Source of the DNA: Plumapathes pennacea
Taxonomy: Eukaryota; Cnidaria; Anthozoa; Antipatharia; Myriopathidae
Length of the DNA: 64,000 nt
Assembly: GCA_964036295.1 (NCBI GenBank)
Contig: OZ038465.1
Location: 9,245,667-9,309,666, forward strand
Direction: 5' to 3'
Shown here piece after piece: positions 1 to 10,900 of this stretch. Every line of letters starts with the position of its first letter. Within the stretch, counting starts at the first letter, position 1. The notes beneath the pieces are model-generated. The model had not been told where the DNA came from. It did no database searches and saw nothing but the letters and a program-made list of their open reading frames with translations. Both the position numbers and the translations under genes were made by a program.

Positions 1-1122
1 TTATTTCATCTTTCGTGAGTAGCCCCCTGCGCAGGCGTTCTTTGGGCTTTCGTGAAAAAATTCCTCCCCTAGGAACGCACAACTCGTGATCGGGCTGAGC
101 GGAATGCTGTCGCTTTCGTTTGTACGGCAGTATAACGTAACCGAAAAGAGCGCATTTTGTGTTTCTCATTATAGTTTCATTACAGTTGAACTCCTCGAAA
201 GAGAATCAAAGCAGCAAGGCAGCTGTAAGCTCGCGAATTTGTAAAAAGTACTTTTGCGGGAGTGGGCATTTAATAGAACTGGCTCAAGGCCACATCGTAA
301 AAATTGCTCAAATTTAGGTATGTGGAAGTTCGCATCCGTTTCCGCGGGCCTCCACTTTTGCTGAATCGCGTATTCGATTTAGTCTCAGTTTTGAAAACTC
401 TCATTTACAAGGCGGCAGAGGGTGAAAATTATAAACTTAGACCTTCGAATTTTAAATCCTTCACCGAGTGCCACTAAATCTTTGAACCGGAAGGAGGCCT
501 TCCGGAGTCGCACTGAAAAAAGTATATCCGTGACTTCATTACTCACGTCATGCACAGCTTATGTTCAACATCTACATATTCATCAGAGGCCAGAGGCCAT
601 GATACTCCAGCCTGGGCTGCATTCAAACTAAATACGTGCTTAAAGAAAACACGCCTTTCTTCTTTTGGCTGAGTTTCAAGTCGAATAAGTTTAAGTGAAA
701 TCTGTTGACATTACTTGCGGTTTTGGTCAAATTCATTTTCGAATTTTTCTTCCAGTTCTCTACAGCATTTTTCATTGTTGGCGAAAACTATGCGAAGCAA
801 AGCAACTATAATCAAACGATAGGAATATTTCGACAAGCTGAAGTCGCTCAGGGCTGTCAGTGGTCACGGGTATTCAACTTTGACTTACGCTTGTCAAACC
901 GAGAATTTACCAAAACCTGTGTTCATGGTTCTGAAGTGCAACAGATCGACTGGCAATTAAGGAATACAATGATAACAATCAAAATAACTCCAGAAAACGT
1001 CTTCCCATCTCTTCGTTTCTTCATGCGTATTCACTGATGCTCAAATTTCAAAGACAATTGTTGACACAGCATGACGGACTGACTGACTGACGCAGTCTTA
1101 ACTGCAATAAGGTGGGACGCTT
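1..1122. other. Non-coding stretch with a dispersed repeat
   Basis: I see no gene here. The part at about 800-965 is a diverged copy of sequence at about 11420-11575; both share a block about an AATCAAACGATA core and the words CTTACGCTTGTCAAAC and GAATTTACCAAAAC. Small open frames here lack coding character. Confidence 0.5.
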
Positions 1123-2005
1123 TGTACCGATCAATTTGAAACTCGCACATCCCCCCCCCCCCCCCCCCCCCCCCGGGCATACCCCGGGCATTTGACCGCC
1201 TCCCTTGCCCGGGGAGGCGGGGATTTGACCAACCGCTCTGGCCCGGGGTGGGGCATTTGACCACAACCACGGAGGGGTGGGGAATTTGAACTCGTTCCCT
1301 CAATTTCGCCCTGCTTTACGCGAAAGTGTTTTAGCTGTGCGTACGTTGTGTGCTAAGTGTTTATTTTGTCTAAATTGAGAAGCATATCAGTGAATGTTCC
1401 AAGCACAACGTTCATTTATCGAGGATCAATCTCCGATGTTGCGCCGTTACGATTTAAACAACTAGCAATAAAGCGCTGTTTCGCTCAAGGTATGGTTTGA
1501 AACCTTATCATTGGATGTTAAATAAATGCATTTTGTTAGCCGTACGGTTTAAAGAAAAATGTCAACGACATTAATACCCTCGGCGCATCGGAACACGACT
1601 CGCGGCATTTCTTGTCAACAAACGTGTCAATTCCCTTCGACTTTTTTCCCTTTGCCCAGTATATAAATAGTTTATAAATCTGCTTCAGTCTTGCAATCAC
1701 TCGTATTTACTTCCTACAGTGTAATTCGCTTAAAGAAACAATTTTAGCCAACGTGTACTCAACGTTATCGAGCTCGGACGCGCGCGACTTTCACGATAAC
1801 AGGTCAAATTGTTAGACGTGTATCTGTTTTTCAGCGTTTTTTTGCCCCGCGGGTGGGGCATTTGACCACTAAATTCAGCCTTAAACCGGGGCATTTGAAC
1901 AGTCATTTTGGCCCGAGGGTGGGGAATTTGACCATCGGAAAATCGAAAAGTTCAAATGCCCGGGGGGGGGGGGGGGGATGTGCGAGTTTCGAATTGATCG
2001 GTACA
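1123..2005. mobile_element. Non-autonomous inverted-repeat element, 0.88 kb
   Basis: The two ends are inverted copies: TGTACCGATCAATT then GAAACTCGCACAT and a C-run at the left (1123-1174), and the reverse complement at the right (1962-2005). Just inside each end are several copies of a GGGGCATTTGACC-like word in both orientations. No transposase is present. A TATATAAATAG box-like string at about 1660 lies inside. I could not identify a clear target duplication, so the superfamily is unknown. Confidence 0.6.
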
Positions 2006-3279
2006 TAAAAAGGCCACTACAAAAACTACTTCGACGATCGCGTTCTCGATTTTGTTGCGTTGTGGGTAATATCGATACTGCCCAAATTGGGAACAGAACG
2101 ACTTCCATATTTGGAATCCATTGTTGACAGCACTGGGACACGGGACACATTCCAGTTGGACTAATCGCATGAAGCTTCGCTTTTCGCGAGCTTAAAAATG
2201 GGAGTTTTGTATAGTAGTGAAATTATGTAAACATTCGGAAACATGGTCACAACCAACAAACTCAATTACAATTAAGAAACGGAAGCGTGATCCTATCCAA
2301 CAAACGCGTTCGATCATATCTAATAAAAATATGAATGCAACAAAATGAGGATACTTTTCGTAACAAATATCACCCGGCCGTGTAGACTGCGTGGATTCAG
2401 ATTTGAAGAAGTTAGCTCGTATGGAACGACTTCTGTCTCGTCTGTCGCCGATATGTGCAGTATTTGTATGGCTTAAGAAAACGACGTGTTCTATGAAACC
2501 GAATGTTTAAGCGTTTTACCAACTTCCCTGAAGTTATGAAGGCATAGAAAGTTATGTTACAGAGGAATGGGCTCTGAGCCGGACGTCGAAAAGATTGGAA
2601 GGAATACCGATGCATTTTTTGATACACGGCAGTATGATCCTGCACTCTGGGGGAGCCTATTGTTGGAGATGTGTATTTATTTTTGCGTTTTTTTGGCTTA
2701 TTCTGTGACAACATACTTTTGAAAAATTTCCCTTTGGTTGCTCAATAATGAAATTTATGCTGTGTTTTTTCCAGGTGTTCCCCCCCCCCCCCCCCCCCAC
2801 AAATTCATTGATTTTCCACTGCAACTAAATTCAAATCAGCGAGAAATGTTTGAAATCGAGGAAATACATTTATAATGAAGGCTTCCTTTTTGACTCGCGG
2901 ATATGCGGTCTCAAGGCTATTGCTCACTCGGTGAGTTAGGCTCGGTGCCTAAGCCAATAAGGTGTATAATGGCTGGCAGCCAACTGAATATTTATAAAAC
3001 AGATCGATTCTGTTCTGCCCATGCCGCCAACTTTCAAGGATCAACTTCATTTAACACTACGAGCTGTAAGCGTTTACCCTGGGATCTTAATCATAATACA
3101 AGAAGTGTCAAGCTCTTTTCAACTGTAAGTGAGATCATAACCAACATACCAAAGGGGTCTGTGATGTGACCTCTGCTGTCAGGAAAAGTCTGCTCACCGA
3201 CTGAAAATAAATTGAATAACGCTACTAATTTGAGGGAGGGATCCGATTCTTGTAACAATATTCGAGTCAATCTATTTTA
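2006..3279. other. Non-coding stretch, no gene seen
   Basis: Nothing supportable was found. It holds a C homopolymer at about 2780-2798 and several short open frames with no recognisable motif. Confidence 0.4.
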
Positions 3280-4970
3280 CTAGAAATACGATAATCGCAG
3301 ATACCTCCTCACTCTGCCATTGATGAGTAGCCTTTGTTTTACCGAAATGTTGACTCAATCTTTTCTTCGAACTCAAGTGCTACACGCAAAGGAAGGAGAA
3401 AAAGAATGGTGTGTGTTATACTTTTGCGTTGAAAAAAGAATCGATTGCGTGACGAAGTACGTATTTCCCACGGTCGGCACGTCAAATTATTCATACAGTC
3501 TGCCAAGCACGTTCTCAAAATTTAATACTCAAAGTTTGAAGTTGGTCGGCCGTCGTAGTACGGGAAAAAAAGAACCCTGATTTTCCAATTTTGAATTCAT
3601 AGGCAGTACAATTAAATAGGCTTCCTGTGCGATTTGTTTTTACTCTGGAAGGCATGCACCAGACTCACGCATGCATATTTAATAGGCTCGAATTGTTTCG
3701 TATGTCAACCCACTCAAAACAGCAAGATTTCTCCCAGAATCAAAGCAAAACTTGAACAGTTTACTTCAAATTATACACGGGCTTCAGACCCAGTAATACT
3801 GCTTGTGAACGATTCTCGCTGCAATCACCGCGTGTCAGATTACAGAAAAATAAGACATCTGACTAAATCATTCAGGACTCCAAGTTCCGATTGCTCTGAG
3901 CGAATACGGTAGCCGAAACTGGCGACAGAAGCGTAGTAAAACAACATTTCGACGGAAAATGATCAGCATACAGATTTTAATACATTTTTCTTGAAGTGAT
4001 CGAGTTACAAGCTATACGGGATAGAATATATTTGTCACGGTGATTGTTCGATTTCCACTGACTAACCTTTGTTGCTTGTCCTTTCTAAATAAGTATCTGA
4101 GTTTAACACAAAACGGCGTCTGAAGCTCCCGATTTGCTTTCAAGCGCTGTTCCCTTTGCGGAGTTGTCTGTGTTACCAGCTTCTGTTCATGTCGCTTTTG
4201 GTCGGCATTCATGCGCTGTTGTCTTTGCGGAGTCTTTTCTTCGGCCCGCTTTTTCTCCTGAAGGTCCCGATTCGCTTTCAAGCGCTGTTCTTTTTGCGGA
4301 GTTGTCTGTGTTGCCCGCTTCTATTCATGTCGCTTTTGGTCGGCATTCATGCGCTGTTGTCTTTGCGGAGTCTTCTCTTCGGCCCGCTTTTTCTCCTGAA
4401 GTTTCCGATTTGCTTTCAAGCGCTGTTCTCTTTGCGGAGTTGTCTGCGTTACCCGCTTCTGTTCATGTCGCTTTCGATTGGCATTCATGCGCTGTTTTCT
4501 TTGCGGAGTCGTTTCTTCGGCGCGCTTCTGTTTATGATGCTGTCGATCATAACAGGATTGTCCGGCGCCTTTTCTTGAGACGAATTTGGCGTTGTTCGCT
4601 CGTTTCACGATTTCGCCTTGCTCGTGCCTGTTCCCTTCTTATTTGAAGACGAGCTTCGCGAGACTGTTGTGTTTCAAGTTCTTCAGTTTTTAAGTTTTCC
4701 ATTTTCGTGAACGCAGCTACGATATATTGTTGCTTCGTTCAAATCTAAATGCTTCGTTCATATTCGGAGTAAAACTACAGGCCAGGGCACACGTGATCGA
4801 TCCGGCCTTTGTTATTGGTTAGCAGGGTAGCCGCGCCTAAAGTCGTACGCCAGACTGACAGACAACGTTAAATTTTGAGATGGCGACCCGCTTGGAGTCA
4901 GCAAGTAAGGCGGTAGAAAGCGGTATTACTGCATTAGTGCCGTGATTATTTCCCTCACTTCGTTTGGGGA
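3280..4970 (-). mobile_element. Helitron-like element, copy 1
   Basis: Read on the minus strand, the element begins TCCCC directly after an A and ends with CTAG directly before a T, which is the Helitron rule (insertion between A and T, TC start, CTRR end). Copy 3 (11876-14749) shares both ends and most of the body. It contains a repeat-rich ORF relic. It also holds the empty site for the foldback element found in copy 3: GTCTGGTGCA occurs once here, at about 3655-3667, without an insertion. No Rep or helicase domain is seen, so it is non-autonomous or a fragment. Confidence 0.72.
4012..4702 (-). pseudogene. Helitron-borne basic repeat protein, frameshifted
   Basis: From the ATG at 4702 the frame reads MENLKT then an Arg/Lys-rich stretch (REQARARRNRETSEQRQIRL) before a frame disruption near 4560. 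The downstream frame continues with tandem about 22-residue units built on KRAEEKTPQRQQR and TQTTPQREQRLKANR, and ends NIFYPV followed by a stop. Such basic repeats with a T-P/E-Q-R-x-x-R-L core commonly precede the catalytic part of Helitron proteins, which is established at family level only. The break means this copy cannot make the full product. Confidence 0.5.
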
Positions 4971-5182
4971 TTATTGAGCTTCCCATGATCTTTACCCTAA
5001 TCCAATTAGTAGTAGACAGTGTTTCGTTTCCCTTACGAGGTTCGAGTAAGTTGGATTCCCGCTCGAAATAAACTTTAAAAAGGAAAGAAGAAAAAAAGAA
5101 GAGAAGAAGAAAGGAAGTCCGGTCATCCGTATTTATGGGGGTCCCACTAGTATAAGTTATTGTTTAAACTTTTTGGCTAAAC

Positions 5183-5596
5183 TACAGAATACCCAGCACT
5201 TTCAGAAGGGCTGTCTGCGCGTATTCAGATACGCGGATACGTGGTGAAGTCACACCACCCCTCCCCCTAACTTTTTGAAGTATTTTTTTGAAGTGGATAC
5301 ACAGTAGGGCCATTTAAGGGGAGGGGTGGTTTAGCTTAACTGCGTATCCGCGTATTGACTACTTATCCGCTTCGACAAATACTTCAAAAACGTAGGGGGA
5401 GGGGTGGTCCGAACTCCACTGCGTATCCGTATATCATTTTACATGAACTTCAAAACTTTGGGGGGGGGGGGGGGGGGTGGGGTGGTTTAACTCCAATGTA
5501 TTCCTCGTTCTACTAAAGAGGGTGGTCTAGCTTGACAGCGTATCCGCGTATCCACCGTTTTCTGGGGATGCTCCAAAAAATGTGGGGTGTTCTGTA
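5183..5596. mobile_element. Short TA-flanked inverted-repeat element
   Basis: The ends TACAGAATACCC and GGGTGTTCTGTA are inverted copies, consistent with a TA target duplication. The interior is made of diverged units of about 100 bp that alternate a GCGTATCCG word with a GGGGAGGGGTGGT word and its complement. It includes a G homopolymer at about 5460-5477. No ORF. The boundaries are my best reading. Confidence 0.45.
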
Positions 5597-5700
5597 ATTA
5601 CTTCAACTTTTTTAGACGGGAGATTGGTATGATTTCGTGGGAGACGCGGAGATGAGGCACTTATACCAAAGCATGCTCATTGTGCCTTGTTTTGCAGCCT

Positions 5701-5874
5701 GGGGCTAATTCAATAAACATTTACAAGTGTATTTTACAATTTGGACCATTACTTACACATCACTAGACCGCGGACTCTATTGGACAAACGTCTGCAAAAC
5801 CTGTGTTTCAACGTGTGGGAAAACTGGTCCAACTTGTATACTACGCGTAAAAAAGTTTTATTGAATTGGTCCCC
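5701..5874. mobile_element. Probable short MITE
   Basis: GGGGCTAATTCAATAAA at the left is nearly the reverse complement of TTTTATTGAATTGGTCCCC at the right, giving a terminal inverted repeat of about 18 bp around a 140-bp interior. No coding potential is visible. Confidence 0.45.
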
Positions 5875-7841
5875 GGGTTTTTGCTTGATGTAAACTAAAA
5901 AGATCAGGAGTTATGTAGAATAAATGTAATGCTGTACTGTATTCCAATGTAAAACTTGCCATGGAAGTTAAGGTACATTGACCTCAGTTTACTTTGTCGC
6001 AGTTTTGAAGCAACTTATTTTAAGAACAAAAGTCCACATGAAAAATCCGTTTAATGCCTAAAAAGCTGTGGTGTCTGGGCCAAAGTCATTTAATTTCAAC
6101 AGTACTTACAGATTTTATTCTTTACAGACCCGGCTCTTTGTGCTTGTTCGTCACATACCCTGCGGGCAGAGGAAACTCTGTTCTGCAGGGTACTGACGTA
6201 ATCCTTGCGAGTTTTTGCTGATTTCTATACAAACAAGTAAGTGAACAGGGTTTTGGTAATTTATGTTCAGACCAATAGGTCACATGACCACTTTTAGGTT
6301 GTTTAAGATGATGCTTACATTGATGACTTACATATATGTGCTCACTTTAACGTTGCATTCATTCCTGGTTCGGCCCATCGGAAACACAATTTTTTACCAG
6401 AAGTATTATTTCAACCACTAGTGACTAGCACGCTTTTCAAACATGTTTTATACTGCATGTAGAATCCTTTTTGTGCGTGAATAACTAGGCTTTCTCTGCC
6501 AAATTTTGAGGATTGAGGAGTTCTCCCCAGGTTAAAGTGTGCCGCATGGGTACGATTTCCCACGCCTTTTTTCCAGACCTGTCCCCCAAAATTAAGTTTT
6601 GTTTGCAGCTACATGTGGTCACGCAGACATTTTAGAGGACAATACCAATTTCATCTTTTTTTTTCTTCTTTTTTCAATGGGCAGCTATGCGAAGTAGCAT
6701 CATTGATCGACCCGTTGAGAAATAGTCAAGCAGGGGAAGATACGTATTAAAAGTTGGTGTTTGTCTTCAATACAAATATGTCTAAAGCTCTAAGCCATAA
6801 CTTTACCGATTGGTCAGATACCGCCCATTCCGTAAATTTAGCAGAAAGGCCATCTCAATTTCTGGTTCTAAATGCTCAATGAAATTTTTACCTTTTGCGA
6901 CCGCACCTCTACTGCATAAGCTGCTTTGGGGGTCGCTTCCGTGAGCACAGTTGTACCAGACGTGTCTGAAAAATATTAGTAAAGAAATATTGAAACCAGT
7001 AGCCGGCATTTTCACCTGTTCGGCCATTCGGCTAGCAACATAACTGTATGTAGTATTTCTGTCAGCTTCGATGCGATTATATCGATGAACTTTGCTTGAA
7101 CTTGCTGTACGAAGCCGTGCATTTTTGCCAGATAATTATCTTTAAACTTAGTTTTATAATATTTCCATGCTGCTAACGGTTTGCTTTAAAATTGCGCAAA
7201 CTGAAATAATGTAATATGGTCGAGTAGATAAATATCAATAAATTTAAGAAAACATTTCTTGTGAGATTCGTGCTGTCATGCTCCTCTTATTATTCCAAAT
7301 ATCGGTTGTTTGAATAAAAAGTACGTGTCTTTGTCAAGTTTGGTAGATCTGATTTCTGTACTCTTGCGTTTTCGATTATGCCAAAATTTTGTTTTTAACA
7401 GGCTCCCGCAAGCCCGCAAACGTGAGTCCCCCCCCCCCCCCCCCCGAGCCAAAGTGCTTACATGACGAAAAGTTGTCCTGCAACCCTGTTTCCCGAGGCA
7501 AGTTGCGATTTGTCATATCAACGCTCCCTTCGATTTATAAAGAAATATATGAAAGTTGGCGCGCCCAGGGTGACTCGGGGAGGAGGGTGACTCCGGTCCC
7601 CGGGCCAACTTTTTCTCATATAAACAGGGCCTTAAATTTCTTGTTTCATGGCGGTTCATCTAAACTAATCATAATTAAGCATGTAGTGTGTTCGTAGTGT
7701 CGCAAATTGTTAATGTCTCTAAAAGTCTTGCCTGTACAGATTACCTGATGATTTGAGTTTAACGACTTATTGAAGACCAACGAACTCTGACGATCAACAC
7801 CTGGAAAAAATTATTCACAGTAATTATGTTGTTTATCTTAG
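5875..7841. other. Upstream non-coding region of the Roco gene
   Basis: No exon, RNA gene or element was recognised. A hairpin is visible at about 6158-6193 (ACCCTGCGGGCAGAG and its partner CTCTG/CTGCAGGGT). A C homopolymer lies at about 7429-7445. TTTATCTTAG immediately before 7842 looks like a splice acceptor, so an untranslated or short coding exon may lie somewhere in this stretch or further left. Confidence 0.4.
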
Positions 7842-7952
7842 GTTGAGATGGAAATCAATGGAAAGGGGCTTCTTGATGCAAGTCGAGAAGGCACACTTGA
7901 GTGTGTCGAGGCATTGCTTCAACAAGGTGCAAGTGTCAATTACACAGATTTG
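7842..7952 (+). CDS. Exon 1: N-terminus and first ankyrin-like repeat
   Basis: An ATG at 7848 opens 35 codons ending in phase 0 at a strong donor (TTG|GTAAGT). The residues read MEINGKGLLDASREGTLECV then EALLQQGASVN, the second half of a standard ankyrin repeat. An acceptor-like TTTATCTTAG sits just upstream, so the exon may start at 7842 with an untranslated leader exon further left. The next intron is about 8.2 kb and is full of inserted elements. Confidence 0.75.
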
Positions 7953-10900
7953 GTAAGTAATGCATTGTTGCTACCCCTGTGTTACCCTACAGTATACAGG
8001 GTATTTACATCTTTCAAAAGATCGGTTGGGGGATTTGGGTATGAAAACAATCTATAATAGCGGCTCTTTTTCAAATAACTGTTACCACTGCACAGTATCA
8101 TTTCACGTAACCCACTCCTGCGTTGTGTATTGTTTCTCACTTGCTAAAACAGGACATTGTCAGCCGGCTGACGAGCTGTCGAAATATTTGAAGGATATAA
8201 TAGAGGACCAATAAACTTCTTTCGGCCTCGGGAATATGCGCGGATATTTGTCCTTAGACTGTTCCTTCCAGTTGCCCACGAGCTGCACTCGGAATAGATA
8301 CTATCCTCAAAAAATATCCCGGGAACATATTTTGTCGACAAAAGTTGTTTATTTAGTCATCGTAAGCCTTCAGGGACATCAGCTGAAAATCTTCCTCAAT
8401 TTGTAATGTCTGAAATTAACCATTTGCTTTTCCTCCTATTTAACATAATCATTGCCATTGCCATTGCCATTGCCATCTGCAGTTGCTGCAATTTGTTGTT
8501 TTTGTTGTTGTTTGTTTGTTTTTGTTTTGTTTTGTGCGAACGTCCTCGGCCCATCCAGGGGCATGCATATTCAGAGTCTTCTTGATCTTTTGTTTTTAAA
8601 ATGCTCTTTCTTTTTGCGAATGAAAATTGGCCTGGCCATGAATATAAGAGCGTCCTATATGATAAACATGTTATATCATGTTTTACTGTGCCCATTATCA
8701 CCACTGAAAAAAAAAGAACAAAAAACCATGCTGTTCAGCACATTTGCTTTTACCACAGTTCTGAACTCAGGAATTATTTAATTTTGTCGCAACTAAAAGT
8801 AATCTATACTTCTTTAATATCATCGCAGAGATTTTATGGTTCCAAAAGTGAATATAACCATCAGCTCCGAAATGCTTCTTGCCCATCTCGACTGTCATAA
8901 TTATGAATTGTGCTAATTCGGCATCTCACTCCAATAGTTCGGACTATGACATTTTGATGAATTAAACTCATTAGGCGGACTTTTTAAACGAAGCCTAACT
9001 TAGATTTGGTTTACCGCTAAATTGAGTTTTAGACGTCGGACTCCGTAAACCAGGGTTAACCAATGGTTAAATTCCATTTTTAGAACATAGATCGGCGTCG
9101 GTTTATATATACCATGTTTAGCCGTCGTCCGATAAGCATATGGCTATTGTTTAAACCCTATTTAAACCCGGAATTTCTTTTTCGAAATTTCTTGATTTCG
9201 GGAGAATTTCAACCTGTTTTGAGGTTCAGATACAAAACAAATTGAATTAGCCGTTGAAGCTCATTGCTCGTAGGGCATAGCCGCCCGACGAGCTTAGGAT
9301 TGGAGAGCGTATCTTCATCTTCGTCATATTATTTTTATTTTTTTTATGGGTTACGAATCAGCACACGGTGATTGGTTCACATTGCCACATGATATGCGAT
9401 GATGTAATGTGACTTCACAAACAACTTGAGATGTGGGCGCCGCGATTGAATTGTACGTTAATACAATTGCGTGTAAAAAGTTAGCTATATCCCATCCAAA
9501 CTCAACACCGTTTGGCTCTGTGGAACATGCGCGGGATTTAGGGAACGATTTTTGGCTGGCGTTCATAGGTTCATCGTCATAAGCGTAAACAAACGTTTGA
9601 TGGATTCGATTATGTTTAATGAACATCGCTACGGGATTGCAAATAACTCTGTCGCCGCTAATTATTTAGCCCCGACAAACTTTCTGTGGCGACACGAAGT
9701 ACCTCTGGGAAGATACCAGGCCAAAAACGGACACCAAAGCCATGACGAACTTTAGCCGTAAACAATGATGATTTTAATATGCTTTACACTGTACATGACA
9801 TCTGTTGCCTCGTACATACTGTAGCTGTTTTGTAAAGTTTTTGCGAAGAAAACTATCCATTCTCGTCGTTTAAGACTCCACAAAACACTCTGTGAATATG
9901 TTACATATTTTGCTGCGCGCGAGCGTGACAGTTGTCAAAATGCTTAGGCTTATCGTACAATGCCTGTTGAAATATTTCTTCCATTCGATCATGTAGCCTT
10001 TGTTCACAGTAGTAATTGTATACTAGAAATGAAAAAGACTCAGGCATGCATAGTTAACGAGCTCTAATTGTTTTGTATGTGAACCCGCTCAAAACAACAT
10101 GATTTCTCCCAGAATCAAAGCAAAACTTGAACGGTTTACTTCAAGTTATACACGGGCTTCAGACCTAGTCATACTTCTAAGGGCTTGTGAACGATTCTCG
10201 CTGCAATCACCGCATATCAGATTACAGCATTTGTTACAGTTTTAGTCTTGACAGAAAAACAAGACATCTGACTAAATCATTCAAGACTCCAAGTTCCGAT
10301 TGCTCTGAGCGAATACGGTAGCCGAAACTGGCGACAGAAGCGTATTAAAACAATACTTCAAGGGAAAACGATCAGCATACAGATTCCAATACATTTTTGA
10401 AGTGATCGAGTTACAAGATACGGGTAGAATATACTTGTCACGGTGATTGTTTGATTTCCACAGACTAACCTTTGTTGCTTGTCCTTTCTGAATAGTATCT
10501 GAGTTTAACACAAACGGCGTCTGAAGCTCCCGATTTGCTTTGAAGCGCTGTTCCCTTTGCGGAGCCGTTTCTTCGGCCCGCTTTTGCTTCTGAAGCTCCC
10601 GTTTTGCTTTCAAGCGTTGTTCTCTTTGTGGAGTCTTTTCTTCGGCCCGCTTTTGCTTCTCAAGCTCCCGTTTTGCTTTCAAGCGTTGTTCTCTTTGTGG
10701 AGTCTTTTCTTCGGCCCGCTTTTGCTTCTGAAGCTCCCGTTTTGCTTTCAAGCGTTGTTCTCTTTGTGGGGTCTTTTCTTTGGCCCGCTTTTGCTTCTGA
10801 AGCTCCCGTTTTGCTTTCAAGCGTTGTTCTCTTTGTGGGGTCTTTTCTTCGGCCCGCTTGTGCTTCTGAAGCTCCCGTTTTGCTTTCCAGCGCTGTTCTC

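Noticed and set aside
1640-1740. TATATAAATAG motif as a promoter for a gene near 1.7 kb
   Set aside because: It lies inside a transposable element and no credible ORF or exon follows.
1151-7445. Long C or G homopolymers (for example 1151-1174, 2780-2798, 5460-5477, 7429-7445)
   Set aside because: They occur inside or beside non-autonomous elements and have no evident function; their lengths may also be sequencing-sensitive.
10020-10040. CTAG at about 10023 as the 3-prime end of Helitron copy 2
   Set aside because: The surrounding TATACTAGAAATGAAAA is host repeat sequence also found at about 17569 and 21000, so the Helitron is truncated instead.
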